Source: Globisporangium splendens
Lineage: Eukaryota; Oomycota; Peronosporomycetes; Pythiales; Pythiaceae
Direction of reading: 5' to 3'
Assembly: GCA_006386115.1 (NCBI GenBank)
Contig: VFIW01000145.1
Location: forward strand, 28,285 to 92,284
Length of the DNA: 64,000 nucleotides
Numbering within the stretch: the first letter of the stretch is position 1; each line of letters starts with the position of its first letter. The translations under genes and the position numbers were made by a program. Below, one piece after another: positions 42,701 to 53,609 of this stretch. Under the pieces are notes generated by a model. That model saw only the letters and a program-made list of their open reading frames with translations, searched no databases and was not told the origin of the DNA.

Positions 42701-45700
42701 CGAAGCAGTTAAGATGCTGTTGGAGTCCAGTAGCAACGTGAATATGACCGACAGTACTGGCAGACTCCCTTGTCATTTGCTGCTGGGAATGGGCATTTTG
42801 AAGTGGTAAAGATGCTCTTGGAGTTTAACGCCAACGCAAATTTGACAGACATCAACGAGCAGACTCGCTTGCATATCGCCAGTACGAGTGGAAATGTCGA
42901 AGTGGTTACGCTGCTGTTGGATAACGCTGCAAGCGTGGACTCGATCGCATGTGAAAAGTCAACTCCACTGATGGAGACTTGTGCGGCTGGACTCATCGGC
43001 GTCGTTAAAGTGTTACTGGACAATGGTGCCAGCGTGGGCTCGGTCGACAACAGTGGATGGACTCCGCTGTATATAGCAGCTGACTGCGGACACCTCGAAA
43101 TTGCCAAGTTGCTGTTGGACAATGCCGCGAGCGTTTACGCGACCATTGGAACTGGATATACTCCGCTGATCATCGCTGCTGGGGGTGGACGCCTTGAAAT
43201 GGTTCAGGTGCTTCTGGGAAATGGCTCCAGCGTGAATGTATCCACTAAAAATGGATGGAGTCCTCTTGTGACTGCTGCTGGGGACCTCGAAGTGGCAAAA
43301 GTGCTCTTGGACAATGGCGCTAGCGTGCACTCAACCACTGACGAAATGACGGACTCTGCTGGTGTTAGCCGCATTCAGTGGACATCTCGAAGTGGTAAAT
43401 GCGTCGTTGGAGTTTGGCGCTAGCGTGGATTCAGTCGCCAAAGATAAATCAACTACACTATTTCTGGCTTCGCAGAGAGGATACACTGGAATAACCCAAG
43501 TGCTGTTGGATAATGGCGCCAGCGTGGACTTGGCTACACAAAATGAATTGATCCCACTAATGGAAGTGACTTGGAGAGGGCATTTCGAGGTGGTGGCGAT
43601 GTTGTTGAAGAATAACTACAACATGGATGAGGTCTCCGCCAATGGGTGGTTTTCGTTAATGATGGCTTCCAAGAATGGACACGTTAAGGTGGTTCAAGTC
43701 CTGCTGGAAAATGCAGCCAATGTGGACGTGGTCGAGAGCAACGGATGGTCGTCGCTGATGATGGCTGCTGCCATCGGGCATTTCGAAGTTGTTGAAATGC
43801 TGTTAGACAGTCATGCAAGCGTCGATTTGACTATCGGCAACGATGCGACTCCATTATTTGCAGCTGCTCAGAATGATCACCTGGGCATAGTTGAAATCCT
43901 CCTGCGCAATAACGCGGACTGGGATGTGAATGATGCTGATGGGATAACTCCCTTTCATGCTGCAGTTCTTCGCGGGCGTGGAAAGGTTGTTGATTTTTTC
44001 TTGTCGAAAGGAGTGTCTCCAGACCAGATAGATAAAATCGGCAGCACACCCCTCATTTCAGCGTGTCGAAACGGTCATTCGCAAGTTACGCAGAGTTTAC
44101 TGAAAAAGGGAGCTTCACATGGTGCAGTCAATACTGATGGGGAGTCGGCTTTGGTTGCAGCTGCTGCGTCGGGATGTTTTGAAGCCGTTGATACACTTAT
44201 TCAAGCTGGAGCATCGCCACACGTTCGTGCTATCAATGGCGACACTATCCTAATTCATGCCGCCAAGTGGGGTGACATAGCCACTGTGAATCAACTTTTC
44301 GAAGCTGGGCAATTGAACACACAGATCACAACTGAAAGTCGCGTGTCTCTCCTTGGTGGAACACTGCAAACGCTGAGAGAACTCAGTAAAAATGTCCACG
44401 AATTCCAAACATTGTGGAGCAGTGTTTCGGGTCGACTCACCCAGACGTGTGAGCAGATTCAGGCTGAACACGACTCAGTTCGAGCCGCACTTCACCATTA
44501 TATCATGATCATATTTCGTCTCGTCAGGCTGAAAGCGATGTGGGAATGCAGTAGCATGTACACGCGCCTTATTTTCAATCGTAGCATCGTGAGTCGTCTC
44601 CAAGACTTTCACAAGGAGGTCACTTATTTGTAGCGAAAGATCAAGTCTGGGTGAGCCAATCAGCTCGACATGGAATGAGCAGCGAAACGGTAAAGTGAAG
44701 AAATGCGTTTGATGGCTGCGTTTCGAAAAGTTCTCGTGGCTGGCGTACCACAAAACCAAGATCAAGTTGATCAAGTCAAGTCCGTAGCCTTCCTTCAACA
44801 TGAACTCAACGGGCACGGCAATAAGTACAGTCAAGAAATGCTACAGCTCTTGCAGCGTGCATTGGATCGAGTGCCATAAGAGACACCGTCAGGCAGAAAC
44901 GTGAGCGTTCCAGACTACTGCCAAGTATTGCAAGAGTTGGAGCGATTCTTGCGCACGGCACTTGATAAAAAGTCTGTGCTGCAGCGTGCCAAAAGTCAAG
45001 TCATGTGGCTGCAGCAGGAACTCTTTCGTCGGCATATCGATGAAATCCTCGAGTTGCTTTCAGTTTCCAGTGAGGATTCTGTCCACAAATGGACCCGATG
45101 CGGTGCAACTCGCGACACAGAGATCGGCAATTTGAAAGGTGTAATCAATCGCTCACAGTCGCCAAAGGCAGCGGCAGCTGGGACAGTGAAAATTCTTCGA
45201 TTCGGACATTTCGATACTGAACAAAAATTCGAAAGTATTGGTCGCTCGGAAATCGGCGCCAACAAATCTGGTGTCGTGCCACAGTTGCCAAAATGGTATA
45301 TCCCAACACACGAGCTCAAATACAACCGAGACGCCCCAATTGCAGTCGGCGCCTTCGGTGAGGTATACAAAGCCGCGTGACTCGGGACGCCTGTGGTGAT
45401 CAAATTCATGGGCTACGAACCCGATGGAGACGAGTGCAATATTTTGATTGGAGCCGATGAAGATGCCAAGATCGCGGATTCCGGCTTGAGCTGCATCCTA
45501 AATAGCACGGAGGTGAAAGTCGACAGCAAGCTGGTGGGAGCAACCCAACGGAAATCTCCCGAGTATCTGCGCGGTGATCGGCTGACTGCGGCATCGGACC
45601 TGTATGCGTTTGGGATGTGTATCCTGGAAGCAGTCAGTGGAGAATATCCGTGGGAAGCATGATCGATGCTGCAATTCGCTTCCAAGTACAGGAAGGCAAC

Positions 45701-45889
45701 CTCCCATCGATATCGCTCGAATGTCTAGCTGGTGCGGAACGCGGTCTAGTCGAGATGGTCTGTGCACCCAATCCGTCCGAGCGCATCAGGATCTCATCGG
45801 TCGTTGAAAAACTGGACGAGTTCGCGAAACTCGAGGCCACTGCAACGAAAGCGGCACCGAGTGCTTCATTGAATGACGTCGCGCCGTAG
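42701..45889 (+). pseudogene. Ankyrin-repeat TKL kinase pseudogene
   Basis: At least 15 ankyrin repeats (consensus TPLxxAAxxGHLEVVxxLLDNGASV) run from about 42760 to 44330. One base is lost near 43350 (GAAATGACGGACT), moving the frame to LAAFSGHLEVV. A coiled segment and a second piece (44901-45380) follow, ending in a kinase glycine loop (VGAFGEVYKAA) and then TGA. Next comes GTPVVIKFMGYE, joined directly to NILIGADEDAKIADSGLS: the helix C to catalytic HRD loop is deleted, and DFG reads DSG. The activation-loop end (SPEYL, SDLYAFGMCILEAVSGEYPWE) and C-lobe (MIDAAIRFQVQEGNLP, MVCAPNPSERIRIS) remain in two frames. The architecture is that of the oomycete ankyrin-TKL kinases, but this copy cannot be catalytic. 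Confidence 0.85.
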
Positions 45890-46317
45890 CTGACGAGTTG
45901 CTTATTTCCTGCATATACGATACATATATATGGGACAATGAAGCAGTAGCTTTCTCAAAATTCTACAACGTCGTGCGGCAGCAGTTATCCACGCCTTCTG
46001 AACAGAACGGGGCAATATCACATTCAGCAATGCTGCACAACTCCAGTCGCGAGTTTGGACTTCTTAATCTGCAACTGGTTCGCAGCTTGTGTTGAACCTT
46101 TCATCCGCGGTTCCGATGTGTCAGTGCGTCAAGTTGATGAGGATCAGCAATCCAGTTCTTAGTCTCGTGGGCTCATTCACGAACTTTCAAGTAAGTATAC
46201 TCATACTATTACAATTCAACGCACGCAGGATCTTTTCAGGCGTGTTTTCCTTCTCTTTGGCGCTGACAATCATAACCCAAAAAATGATCTCCTCATGGTT
46301 CGTTACAACTCATTGGG
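45890..46317. other. Gene-free stretch
   Basis: Convergent intergenic sequence between the kinase pseudogene and the minus-strand gene ending at 46318. No ORF of note. Confidence 0.5.
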
Positions 46318-48792
46318 TCACACAAACGCCGATGAGCCAGAACTTGGAGTGGATGACGACGCTGGCCGTTCTTCACCTGCATGCTGTCTGTGCTGGTGCT
46401 GCTGCAGGTGAGAGCCAATCATGTCAAGTGCAGCCGCCATGCCTGATTGCGATGACGCGCGGTCGCCACTAAAACTCGCGGGGACAGGTGCTACAGGTGA
46501 CGGAGAAGACGAAATGCCACCGGCATGTTTTCGTGTCGCTGTCGAACTGTTGTTGGTCAATGGCTGGAGCGATTGGGAAAGCGCGTGGAGCGACGCTGGC
46601 AGCTGTGGCATGGAGAATTGAGACGACGACGTCGGCTGCAGTGGTGGTGGTAACGGTGTTGCATATGTGCGGCTGCCATTGCCTTCCAATGGCACAGTTG
46701 CATCACTGGTATTAGCTGCACTCGTTTTCGATGACGTAGTTCCACCGCCGGTGCTACGAAGTAGTTGGCTGGATGGCAAGTGGTAATGGTGGTGATAGGA
46801 GGAAGGATACATAGCGAGCCCTTGGGTTGGTGCAAACGAGGGGATTCCATGGCGCGTACCATTGTTGCCACCACCACCACCCATCGCGGCGCCAAAGGAA
46901 GCTGCAGCCGACGGCGACGGCGACAAAAATCCCCGAAAGCCTGTCAATTCCGAAAACGACGCGCGGACTTCTTCACTCGGTGCTGGTGGTGGTGGAAGCG
47001 GATGTGAAGGCAGCGGGATGCCACGAATAATGGGCTCCATTGGCACATGCAGATTTCCGGTGCCGTTTACGTGTAACGGTGGCACACTCGTAGTTGAGCT
47101 GGCAGCTGGCGACCTTCTGTTGTCGTGCTGACGACTGGCGATGTCGTCACTACGCTGCTGCTGATATGTTCCCACTGCTTCCTGTTGATACTGCCGATCG
47201 CGGTAGCGATATTCAGATGTAGAGCTTTGGCTGTCGTCGTCACTACGATGGCCGGAACAATGGGAGGAGCACGACGAATGGTTCTCTGCTCTTCCTTCTG
47301 CTCCTGCTCCTGTGTCTCCTCCACCTCCTCCTCGCTGGGTCTTTTTCAGTTCGTACCGCTTGCGACACCGCTCGCGCTCTTTGCGTTTCTGCTCGTCGCT
47401 CGCAAGTTCGCGTCGTCGTTTGCTTCGCATCGCTTCGCGGCGACGCTGGTCCTCAGTCGCATTGCGACGACGTTCGCGGCTTCGCAGCACCTCTTTTTGC
47501 CGCATCTCCTCGGACGCTTGTTCCCGACGCTTGCGGCTTCGTTCAGATTCCTCTTGGCGTTTCTTCTTGCGCTTCCGTCGATCGTAATCCGCTTGCCGCT
47601 GCACAGGGGTCAAGTTCTCGCGACGTTTTTTGCTGCGTAGTGCTTCGACGTGACGCTCCTCGGGGGTCGCCTTCATGCGGCGAAGGCGACTCCGCTCGGC
47701 TTCGGCCATGCGCTGTTGGAGCATCGTGCGCTGCGTCAGCGACGACGATTCTATCGGCAACACCGCCGCTCCGCTACTCGAACGGCCACTGCTCGCATCT
47801 GCCAGTTCCTGGTGCTGATACTGGTGGAGCTGCTGGACGTCTTGAGCGTGGCTGACTTGACCCAATGGCAACAACGGCGCGGCTGCCAACCTCGAGCCAG
47901 GCGGTACCAGCGCAGTGCGCGACCGTGCGGGATGTGGCGGTAGAGGATGATGGTGGTGATGGCCGTGGGGTCCACCCATCTGCAGGAGATCGCCAGCGCG
48001 GGCATGCATCAGCGCCGCATTCTGCACACCCGGCAGCTTCCGCAAAAACTCTTCGTAGACGCGCTCGTGGGTCTGGCGCAAATGCAAAAACGCCTGGCCG
48101 CGACCAAGTTCGCTCAGCTCAAACACCTGCGTCAAGTCGGCCTTGCCGTCGTTGCATCTATATGATTGCACAGCAAATGCGCATACAGCAAGGTTACGAG
48201 GGCTATGAGGACGACATCGTCTTATCTGAGAATGGTCGAGTAAAAAATGGACTTACAAGCGGCAGGACCAGCATTCTTTCTCCGAGATCTCGCTCCACTT
48301 GTTGTCCTGCATCGAAATCTGTACACACAGACCGTGAGTGAGTCGTGTCCTCATTCCCAAGTTACTAGGTTTCTATTTTCAGCACGCACCATGCGCTTTT
48401 CGGTGGATTTCAACTGACCAAACCATGAGTTGGCGTCTTTCTTGCGGCGCGGACCGAAGCGCACGCGCGAGTTTTCTTCCTCCGAGTAGCCATTGAAGCG
48501 ATACAGCAGGTTCTTGAGGTGGCAGCTCTTGAAATGCGTCACAAAGTACCTACGCATAGTGACAAAAAAGATCGGCAACATCGTGATCCATGGCATACAT
48601 TAGGACGCTCTGTAAGAGAGAAAAGCCAACGCTTACACGCAGACAACTGCGCATATACATATACAGAGCGTGTACGCACCGTGGGTGGCGCAGAAAGTCG
48701 AAGAAGAAGTTCTCGTTGCACTCTTCGCAGCGGATGAAGTTGGCCTTGACGAGCTCAAAGTGCTCGTCCATGCGCAGCATGCGCCACGGCAT
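46318..48792 (-). CDS. Zinc-finger protein with Arg-rich helical repeats
   Basis: Four exons (48680-48792, 48390-48549, 48257-48318, 46318-48157) join in phase to 724 residues. The first two exons encode a possible zinc-binding unit (IRCEEC...HPR/YFVTHFKSCHLKN). Exons 3-4 add ECWSCRLCNDGKADLTQVFELSELG. In the middle is a basic array of about six units of 19-24 residues with consensus ATxEQRxxEAxRSRxRRE (RRNATEDQRRREAMRSKRRR and neighbours). Its i/i+4 Arg-Glu spacing predicts a long charged single helix. The rest is Ser/Gly/Pro/His/Gln-rich. A nuclear role, perhaps transcriptional, is plausible from composition. I do not recognise a named family. The frame upstream of ATG 48792 stays open for about 40 codons, so the true start may be further up. 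Confidence 0.75.
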
Positions 48793-49227
48793 CGTTATCT
48801 TTGCTCGCTCGCTCGCTTGCGTCGCCCACGCTGACGCAGTGAGCCCCAGATGCGGATGTGCGCGTAGCCGCGTGCCGTGCGCAGGTGGTGGAGCGCTTCA
48901 GTCGCCTCCAGACGCGCTCGTAGTCGTCTAGACGCACGCCGCGCTTCGGGCTTGTCGAGCGCCGCTTTGCTGAATGTGAGGGAACAGTGAGTGTCTTGGT
49001 TTCTTGACACAGTGCCAAAGCAAACACCTGTGAGAATGCGTACGTCTTTTCTACAAGAAACTATTGTGATCGTAATGCACAAATAAATACCCTTCTATTA
49101 ACGATTGAATAGAGTACCATCATCTGTCAAAGGGGAGGAGAGCACCGACACTGTTGCTGCAGCGGATAGCTCCAGCAGAACCGAGTCTTCGTGCTGGCGG
49201 CGCGGCGTCCGTGCGCAGCCGCTCGCG
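48793..49227. other. Intergenic region, possible 5' extension of the zinc-finger gene
   Basis: 435 bp between the zinc-finger gene start and the coiled-coil gene stop. Arg/Ala-rich ORFs occur in all minus frames because of GC content. None could be tied to a family. An additional 5' exon of the zinc-finger gene is possible. Confidence 0.4.
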
Positions 49228-50275
49228 CTAGGCTTTGAGCCGCTGCGACTCGCTTTTCACGAGCTCGACGTCCTGGTACTTTTTCGAGATGATCTGGATC
49301 GCGGCGTGCTTTTTCTTGACGACAGACTCCTTTTTCAGGTGGTGCTGCTTCTTTTGCACACTGCGCGTCTCCTGCTCACGCTGCAGCGCGTAGATACTCT
49401 TCTGCTCTTGCTTCTTCGTGTTTGCCTCGCGCATGTGCAGAATCTCCTGCGCGCGGTCATTCGTCTGCACGATCCTCTTCCGGGCTTTCGACTCTTCTTG
49501 CTGGTTAAGAGCACGGAGGCATATGTGCGCTATTAAAACTCTCCGTCGCGCGTAGAACATGAGTATGGACCACGTACCTGGAGCAGGAAAATGCGGTTTT
49601 GCAGCAGTTTGAGGTCGCACTCTGCTTGTTTCCGCTTCGACTGTAGAAGCGCGATCATCATCACGATAATCACAGTGCATTAGACATATCAACACCACGA
49701 TAGCTGGCGCACTAACACAGAGAAAACCCACTTCGAGCATGCGGCTACGCACGATTGGGATAGCCGCGGCGCTTTTCGCGCGCTTGGTCGCCTTCGCATG
49801 GTTCGTCCGTGTCGATGCATCAGAGTGTAGTTTCCGCCAAATACTCATCAAAGCTTCTCGCGGGATGTACTCTTCGCGAATCTCATGTAGCAAAGTGACA
49901 AGCGAAAGCACGTTCGATTCCCGCGGCAACTGCATGAGCTCAGCACCAAGTCGTCCACACAGATCCTGTTGGTTCAAACACAAACGAGTGTGTCAACAGC
50001 ACACTCTTTCCGCTTTCCCATTACAAATGCATGCAGAATACACACTCATCGCCTGCGGTGGACGTCATCGTGGAGAAAATTGCCAGCACAGACCCGGTGA
50101 ACAGCGCTTGCCGCGTGGACCGCGATGCATTTTCATTGCTGCCTTCATTGCCGTCGCTATCACGATCGTCGTCGCTCAGCAGATGCGCCAGCTCCTGCGC
50201 GTCGATCCCTTCGTCCTCGGCAGCAGGCGCTGCTGGTGCCTCTGCCCCACCGTTACCGTGCTGTTTCCTGCGCAT
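49228..50275 (-). CDS. Coiled-coil protein of unknown function
   Basis: Four exons (50042-50275, 49732-49965, 49578-49640, 49228-49500), all joined in phase 0, give 267 residues from ATG 50275. An upstream ATG in the same frame near 50360 could be linked by a further short intron, so the N-terminus is uncertain. The first part is acidic (IDAQELAHLLSDDDRDSD). A helical domain follows (LCGRLGAELMQLP...TLLHEIREEYIPREALMSIW), then SKRKQAECDLKLLQNRIFLLQ and a highly charged coiled coil to the end (REANTKKQEQKSIYALQREQ). No enzymatic motif. The shape suggests a structural protein, for example cytoskeletal or flagellar, but this is only inference. Confidence 0.7.
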
Positions 50276-50672
50276 GGCTTTCGTTGCAGCGCGACGCTCT
50301 GCTGCGTCCTACGAGCACCGACGAAATGCGTGCTGCGCATCGCCAAATATGGCGACAGCGCTGCTGCCCATTTTGGATCTCTCTCCGAGAAAGTACAGCA
50401 CAACAGGAATGATTGTCGAATGTTGTCTGTGAATTTTTAGAATCACAGTTCTGATTGGTTTTTAATGCATGATGTAAACGCTATCCATTGACTGAAAAAG
50501 AGTGTTTAAATTTGACTCTATGATCACACAGCATTGGATAAAATTAGCATTAGAAACATTTATAGCGAATCACGTGACGTTGGAGCTACTGGACATGAAG
50601 GGGTGCAGTCGCGAGTGATGGTGGCAATGGCCAGTTGATTGGTGCAATTAGGACAAGGCAGGAGCAGGAACG
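50276..50672. other. Divergent intergenic region
   Basis: About 400 bp serving as promoter region for the coiled-coil gene (minus) and UTP25 (plus). No motif called. Confidence 0.5.
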
Positions 50673-53369
50673 ATGGCGCCACGCAAAGGAGGCGGCAAGA
50701 AGAAGAGCGGCGCCAAGAAGCGCAAGAGCAACATCTGGGACGACTACACGGCGCCCGCGAAGGACGGCTTCGCTCGCGACAATGACGATGAGCAGGTAGC
50801 CAAGAAAGCCAAGCGTGAGCCCAAGGAGTCGATGTTTGGGCAGTGGAAGAAGCAGAAGCAGGCGTTCCTGAACAAGAAGCGGTCGTTCTACGGGACCGTC
50901 GAGCAGAAGAAGCAGGCGCAGCTGGAGCAGTACCTGAATCAGAAGCAGCGCCAGGCCGATGCGCTCTACGAAGGGAAGACGTTGCCGGTCAGCAAGAAGA
51001 AGAAGAAGAAAAGTGCGCAGTATGGACAGCGTAGTGCTGTGACGACGACCAAGAATGACGAAAAGGTAGAGACCGATGATGAAAGCGAGAGCAGTGAGAG
51101 CGACGGCGACGAGCTCATGGTCACGAAGAGAAAGAAGAAGAGCTCGGTGTTTGACCAGTTTGTGCAGACGTTCCAGCCAGCCGCATTTGTGAGCAATGAA
51201 GATGAGGAAGACAACGACGAAGATGAGTACGAAGAAGTGCTCGTCGACGAGAATGGACAGGAGATTGACGAAGATGGCAATGTGATCGAGAGAGACGAAG
51301 ATGAGGAGGATGGGGAGGATGCAGATCAGCAAGACGATGCAGCGAGCGATGAGGGAGCAGATGAAATCGCCGAAGAAGAAGAAGCGGACGAAGACGTCGA
51401 TGAGAAAGAACAACTGGAGCTCGCACAAGATCAGGATCCGTACCGGTCTCGATACTTACTCACCGAATTTGAAGAACGTGACGCGAAGAAGTTCGACAAC
51501 CTGCCAAAGAAATTCACGGCGCTCGCGCCACAGAACGAGCAGGGTCAGAGTGTGCACCACGCTTCACCCTCTGAGTACACAGTGTCCTTCCGCAACGGTT
51601 TGAATGCCGATGATGCACCTGCGCCGTTGAACAGCAAGGTGTACGTGCGCTCGCGCCTTGCGAACGCTTGGAAGGGCAAAGGACTCAATCCTGAAACGCT
51701 GTGGACGCCAAACTCGCTCGAGTACTCGCTGTTCCACCAATTCGAGTCCTACAAAGACGTGTTTTTTGCGGCGCAGACGTACGAAAGCACCGAGACGTTG
51801 CGTCGATTGAGTGCGATGCACGTGCTCAACCACATCATCAAGGCAAGAGACACGGTTGCGCGCAACAACGAACGCCTTCGCAAGCGCCAAGTCAAGGAAA
51901 AAGAGAAGGCTGCTGGTGACGCCACTGCTGCTGCTGAGATTCCCACCGTCCACGACGTTGCAGACGACGATGAAGAAAAGGAGTACCGCGACCAAGGCTT
52001 TTGCCGCGCGAGTGTGCTGGTGCTGCTCCCGCTGCGTAGCTCAGCGCTCGCGTTTGTCAAGCTGCTTTTGGAGCTGCTGCCCGCGAACGTCGACACGTTC
52101 CACAACAAGGACCGTTTCTTCAGCGAGTACGGCTCGGCAAAGGACGAAGACAGCGAGAATGAAGACGACGAGCAGAACGACAAGACGGACGACAATGACG
52201 ATGACGACGGCCGCAAGGAATGGCAAAAGGTTTTTGGCGAGGGCAACAACGACGATTGCTTTCAGATCGGTCTCTCGCTTTCGCGCAAGGCGCTGCGGTT
52301 CTACAGCGAATACCACCACGCTGACATCATCCTGGCGTCTCCGCTGGGTCTCCGACAGCAGCTCGGCGACGAAGTCGTAGACCTGGACGACCAGGACACA
52401 GCTTCCGAAGTCAAGCTCTCGACGGATTTCCTCACGTCTATCGAAGTGTGCGTCGTGGACTCAGCGAGCCTGATGCTCATGCAGAACATCGAGCACTTGC
52501 GCCACGTCGTGCGCGCGATCAACGTTCCGCCGCGAGAAGCACCGAACGCCGACTTTGCGCGCATCCGCGAGTGGAACTTGGCGTTTCTTGGCGTGTATTT
52601 CCGCCAGACGATCGTGTATGCGCATGGCGTTGAGCCCGCGCTCAACCACTTGGTCACGAAGTGCTGCAAGAACATGAGCGGCTTGATCAAGTACGTACGC
52701 TGGTACGACCCCGCGGACGGCTCGGCGTCCATCGCGCGCGTTGTACCGCAGATCAAGCAGATCTTCCAGCGCATCGACCTCGACCACACGGACGCTCACT
52801 TGAGCGCGGCTCAGGAGAACGAGCTCCGGTTCGCGTACTTCCAGAAGCACGTGTTTGAGCCGCTGCTCGACCACCCAAAGAAGCACGTGCTCATCTTCAT
52901 CCCGTCGTACTTTGACTACGTGCGCGTGCGCAACCTGTTCAATGACTCGATGAACAAGAAGCTCATCCGCACCGTGCAGTGCTGCGAGTACACGACGAGC
53001 AAGCAGACATCGCGCGCGCGAACGTCGTTCTTCCACGGCAAGGCGCAGGTGATGCTGTTCACGGAGCGGTTCCACTTTTACCACCAGTACCAGATCCGAG
53101 GCGTGCACCAGATCGTCTGGTACGGTGTGCCGCAGATTGGCGCGTTCTACGCTGAGATGCTCAACATGCTCGGCGAGAAGACGAGCCGCACGAACGACGA
53201 CGACGACGACGACGAGGCGCTCCACATGGACGACGGCGCCGAGGGGAAGAACTCGATCGCGCTGTTCACGCGCCTGGACCTCTTCCGCATGCAGCGCATC
53301 GTCGGCAACAAGCGCGCTGAGCGCATGTGCCACCTCAAGGCTTCCAAGCCCACGTTCCTGTTCTGCTAG
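50673..53369 (+). CDS. UTP25: UTP25/DEF, U3 snoRNA-associated small-subunit processome protein
   Basis: A single-exon frame of 898 residues. The N-terminus is Lys-rich (MAPRKGGGKKKSGAKKRKS), followed by a very acidic region of about 120 residues. The conserved UTP25 domain follows: DVFFAAQTYESTETLR, YRDQGFCRASVLVLLPLRSSA, DIILASPLGLRQQLG, FLTSIEVCVVDSASLMLMQN, HVLIFIPSYFDYVRVRNLF and RGVHQIVWYGVPQIGAFYAEML. The fold resembles a DEAD-box helicase with lost ATPase motifs (VVDS in place of DEAD). In yeast and vertebrates (digestive-organ expansion factor) it acts in the nucleolus in 18S rRNA processing. Two more acidic insertions (about residues 430 and 490) are larger than in the yeast protein. 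It ends 240 bp from the convergent SUV3 gene. Confidence 0.93.
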   Translation: MAPRKGGGKKKSGAKKRKSNIWDDYTAPAKDGFARDNDDEQVAKKAKREPKESMFGQWKKQKQAFLNKKRSFYGTVEQKKQAQLEQYLNQKQRQADALYEGKTLPVSKKKKKKSAQYGQRSAVTTTKNDEKVETDDESESSESDGDELMVTKRKKKSSVFDQFVQTFQPAAFVSNEDEEDNDEDEYEEVLVDENGQEIDEDGNVIERDEDEEDGEDADQQDDAASDEGADEIAEEEEADEDVDEKEQLELAQDQDPYRSRYLLTEFEERDAKKFDNLPKKFTALAPQNEQGQSVHHASPSEYTVSFRNGLNADDAPAPLNSKVYVRSRLANAWKGKGLNPETLWTPNSLEYSLFHQFESYKDVFFAAQTYESTETLRRLSAMHVLNHIIKARDTVARNNERLRKRQVKEKEKAAGDATAAAEIPTVHDVADDDEEKEYRDQGFCRASVLVLLPLRSSALAFVKLLLELLPANVDTFHNKDRFFSEYGSAKDEDSENEDDEQNDKTDDNDDDDGRKEWQKVFGEGNNDDCFQIGLSLSRKALRFYSEYHHADIILASPLGLRQQLGDEVVDLDDQDTASEVKLSTDFLTSIEVCVVDSASLMLMQNIEHLRHVVRAINVPPREAPNADFARIREWNLAFLGVYFRQTIVYAHGVEPALNHLVTKCCKNMSGLIKYVRWYDPADGSASIARVVPQIKQIFQRIDLDHTDAHLSAAQENELRFAYFQKHVFEPLLDHPKKHVLIFIPSYFDYVRVRNLFNDSMNKKLIRTVQCCEYTTSKQTSRARTSFFHGKAQVMLFTERFHFYHQYQIRGVHQIVWYGVPQIGAFYAEMLNMLGEKTSRTNDDDDDDEALHMDDGAEGKNSIALFTRLDLFRMQRIVGNKRAERMCHLKASKPTFLFC

Positions 53370-53609
53370 CACTTTAAACCAATAGACACTGCTGCACTAA
53401 ACAATCTACTATTCGTACTCAACCAAATGGAACAGCACGAGTCTCGTACCGTTTGTAAATCCCTTCTTCATTCATTCATGCATTCTTCAGGCTTTCTTCT
53501 AAATCACAAAACTTTCTATGGGTCATTGCTTCTGCTTTTCATGTGTAGGTCGTTAGGAGGTTCCTTCGTGAGCCAGTGACTCTGGAACAGAGATGCAAGG
53601 GCTACTTGC

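Noticed and set aside
50586..53372. Long minus-strand ORFs (280 and 303 codons) opposite UTP25
   Set aside because: Antisense shadows of a conserved 898-residue gene. Their Leu/Val/His-rich text has no domain.
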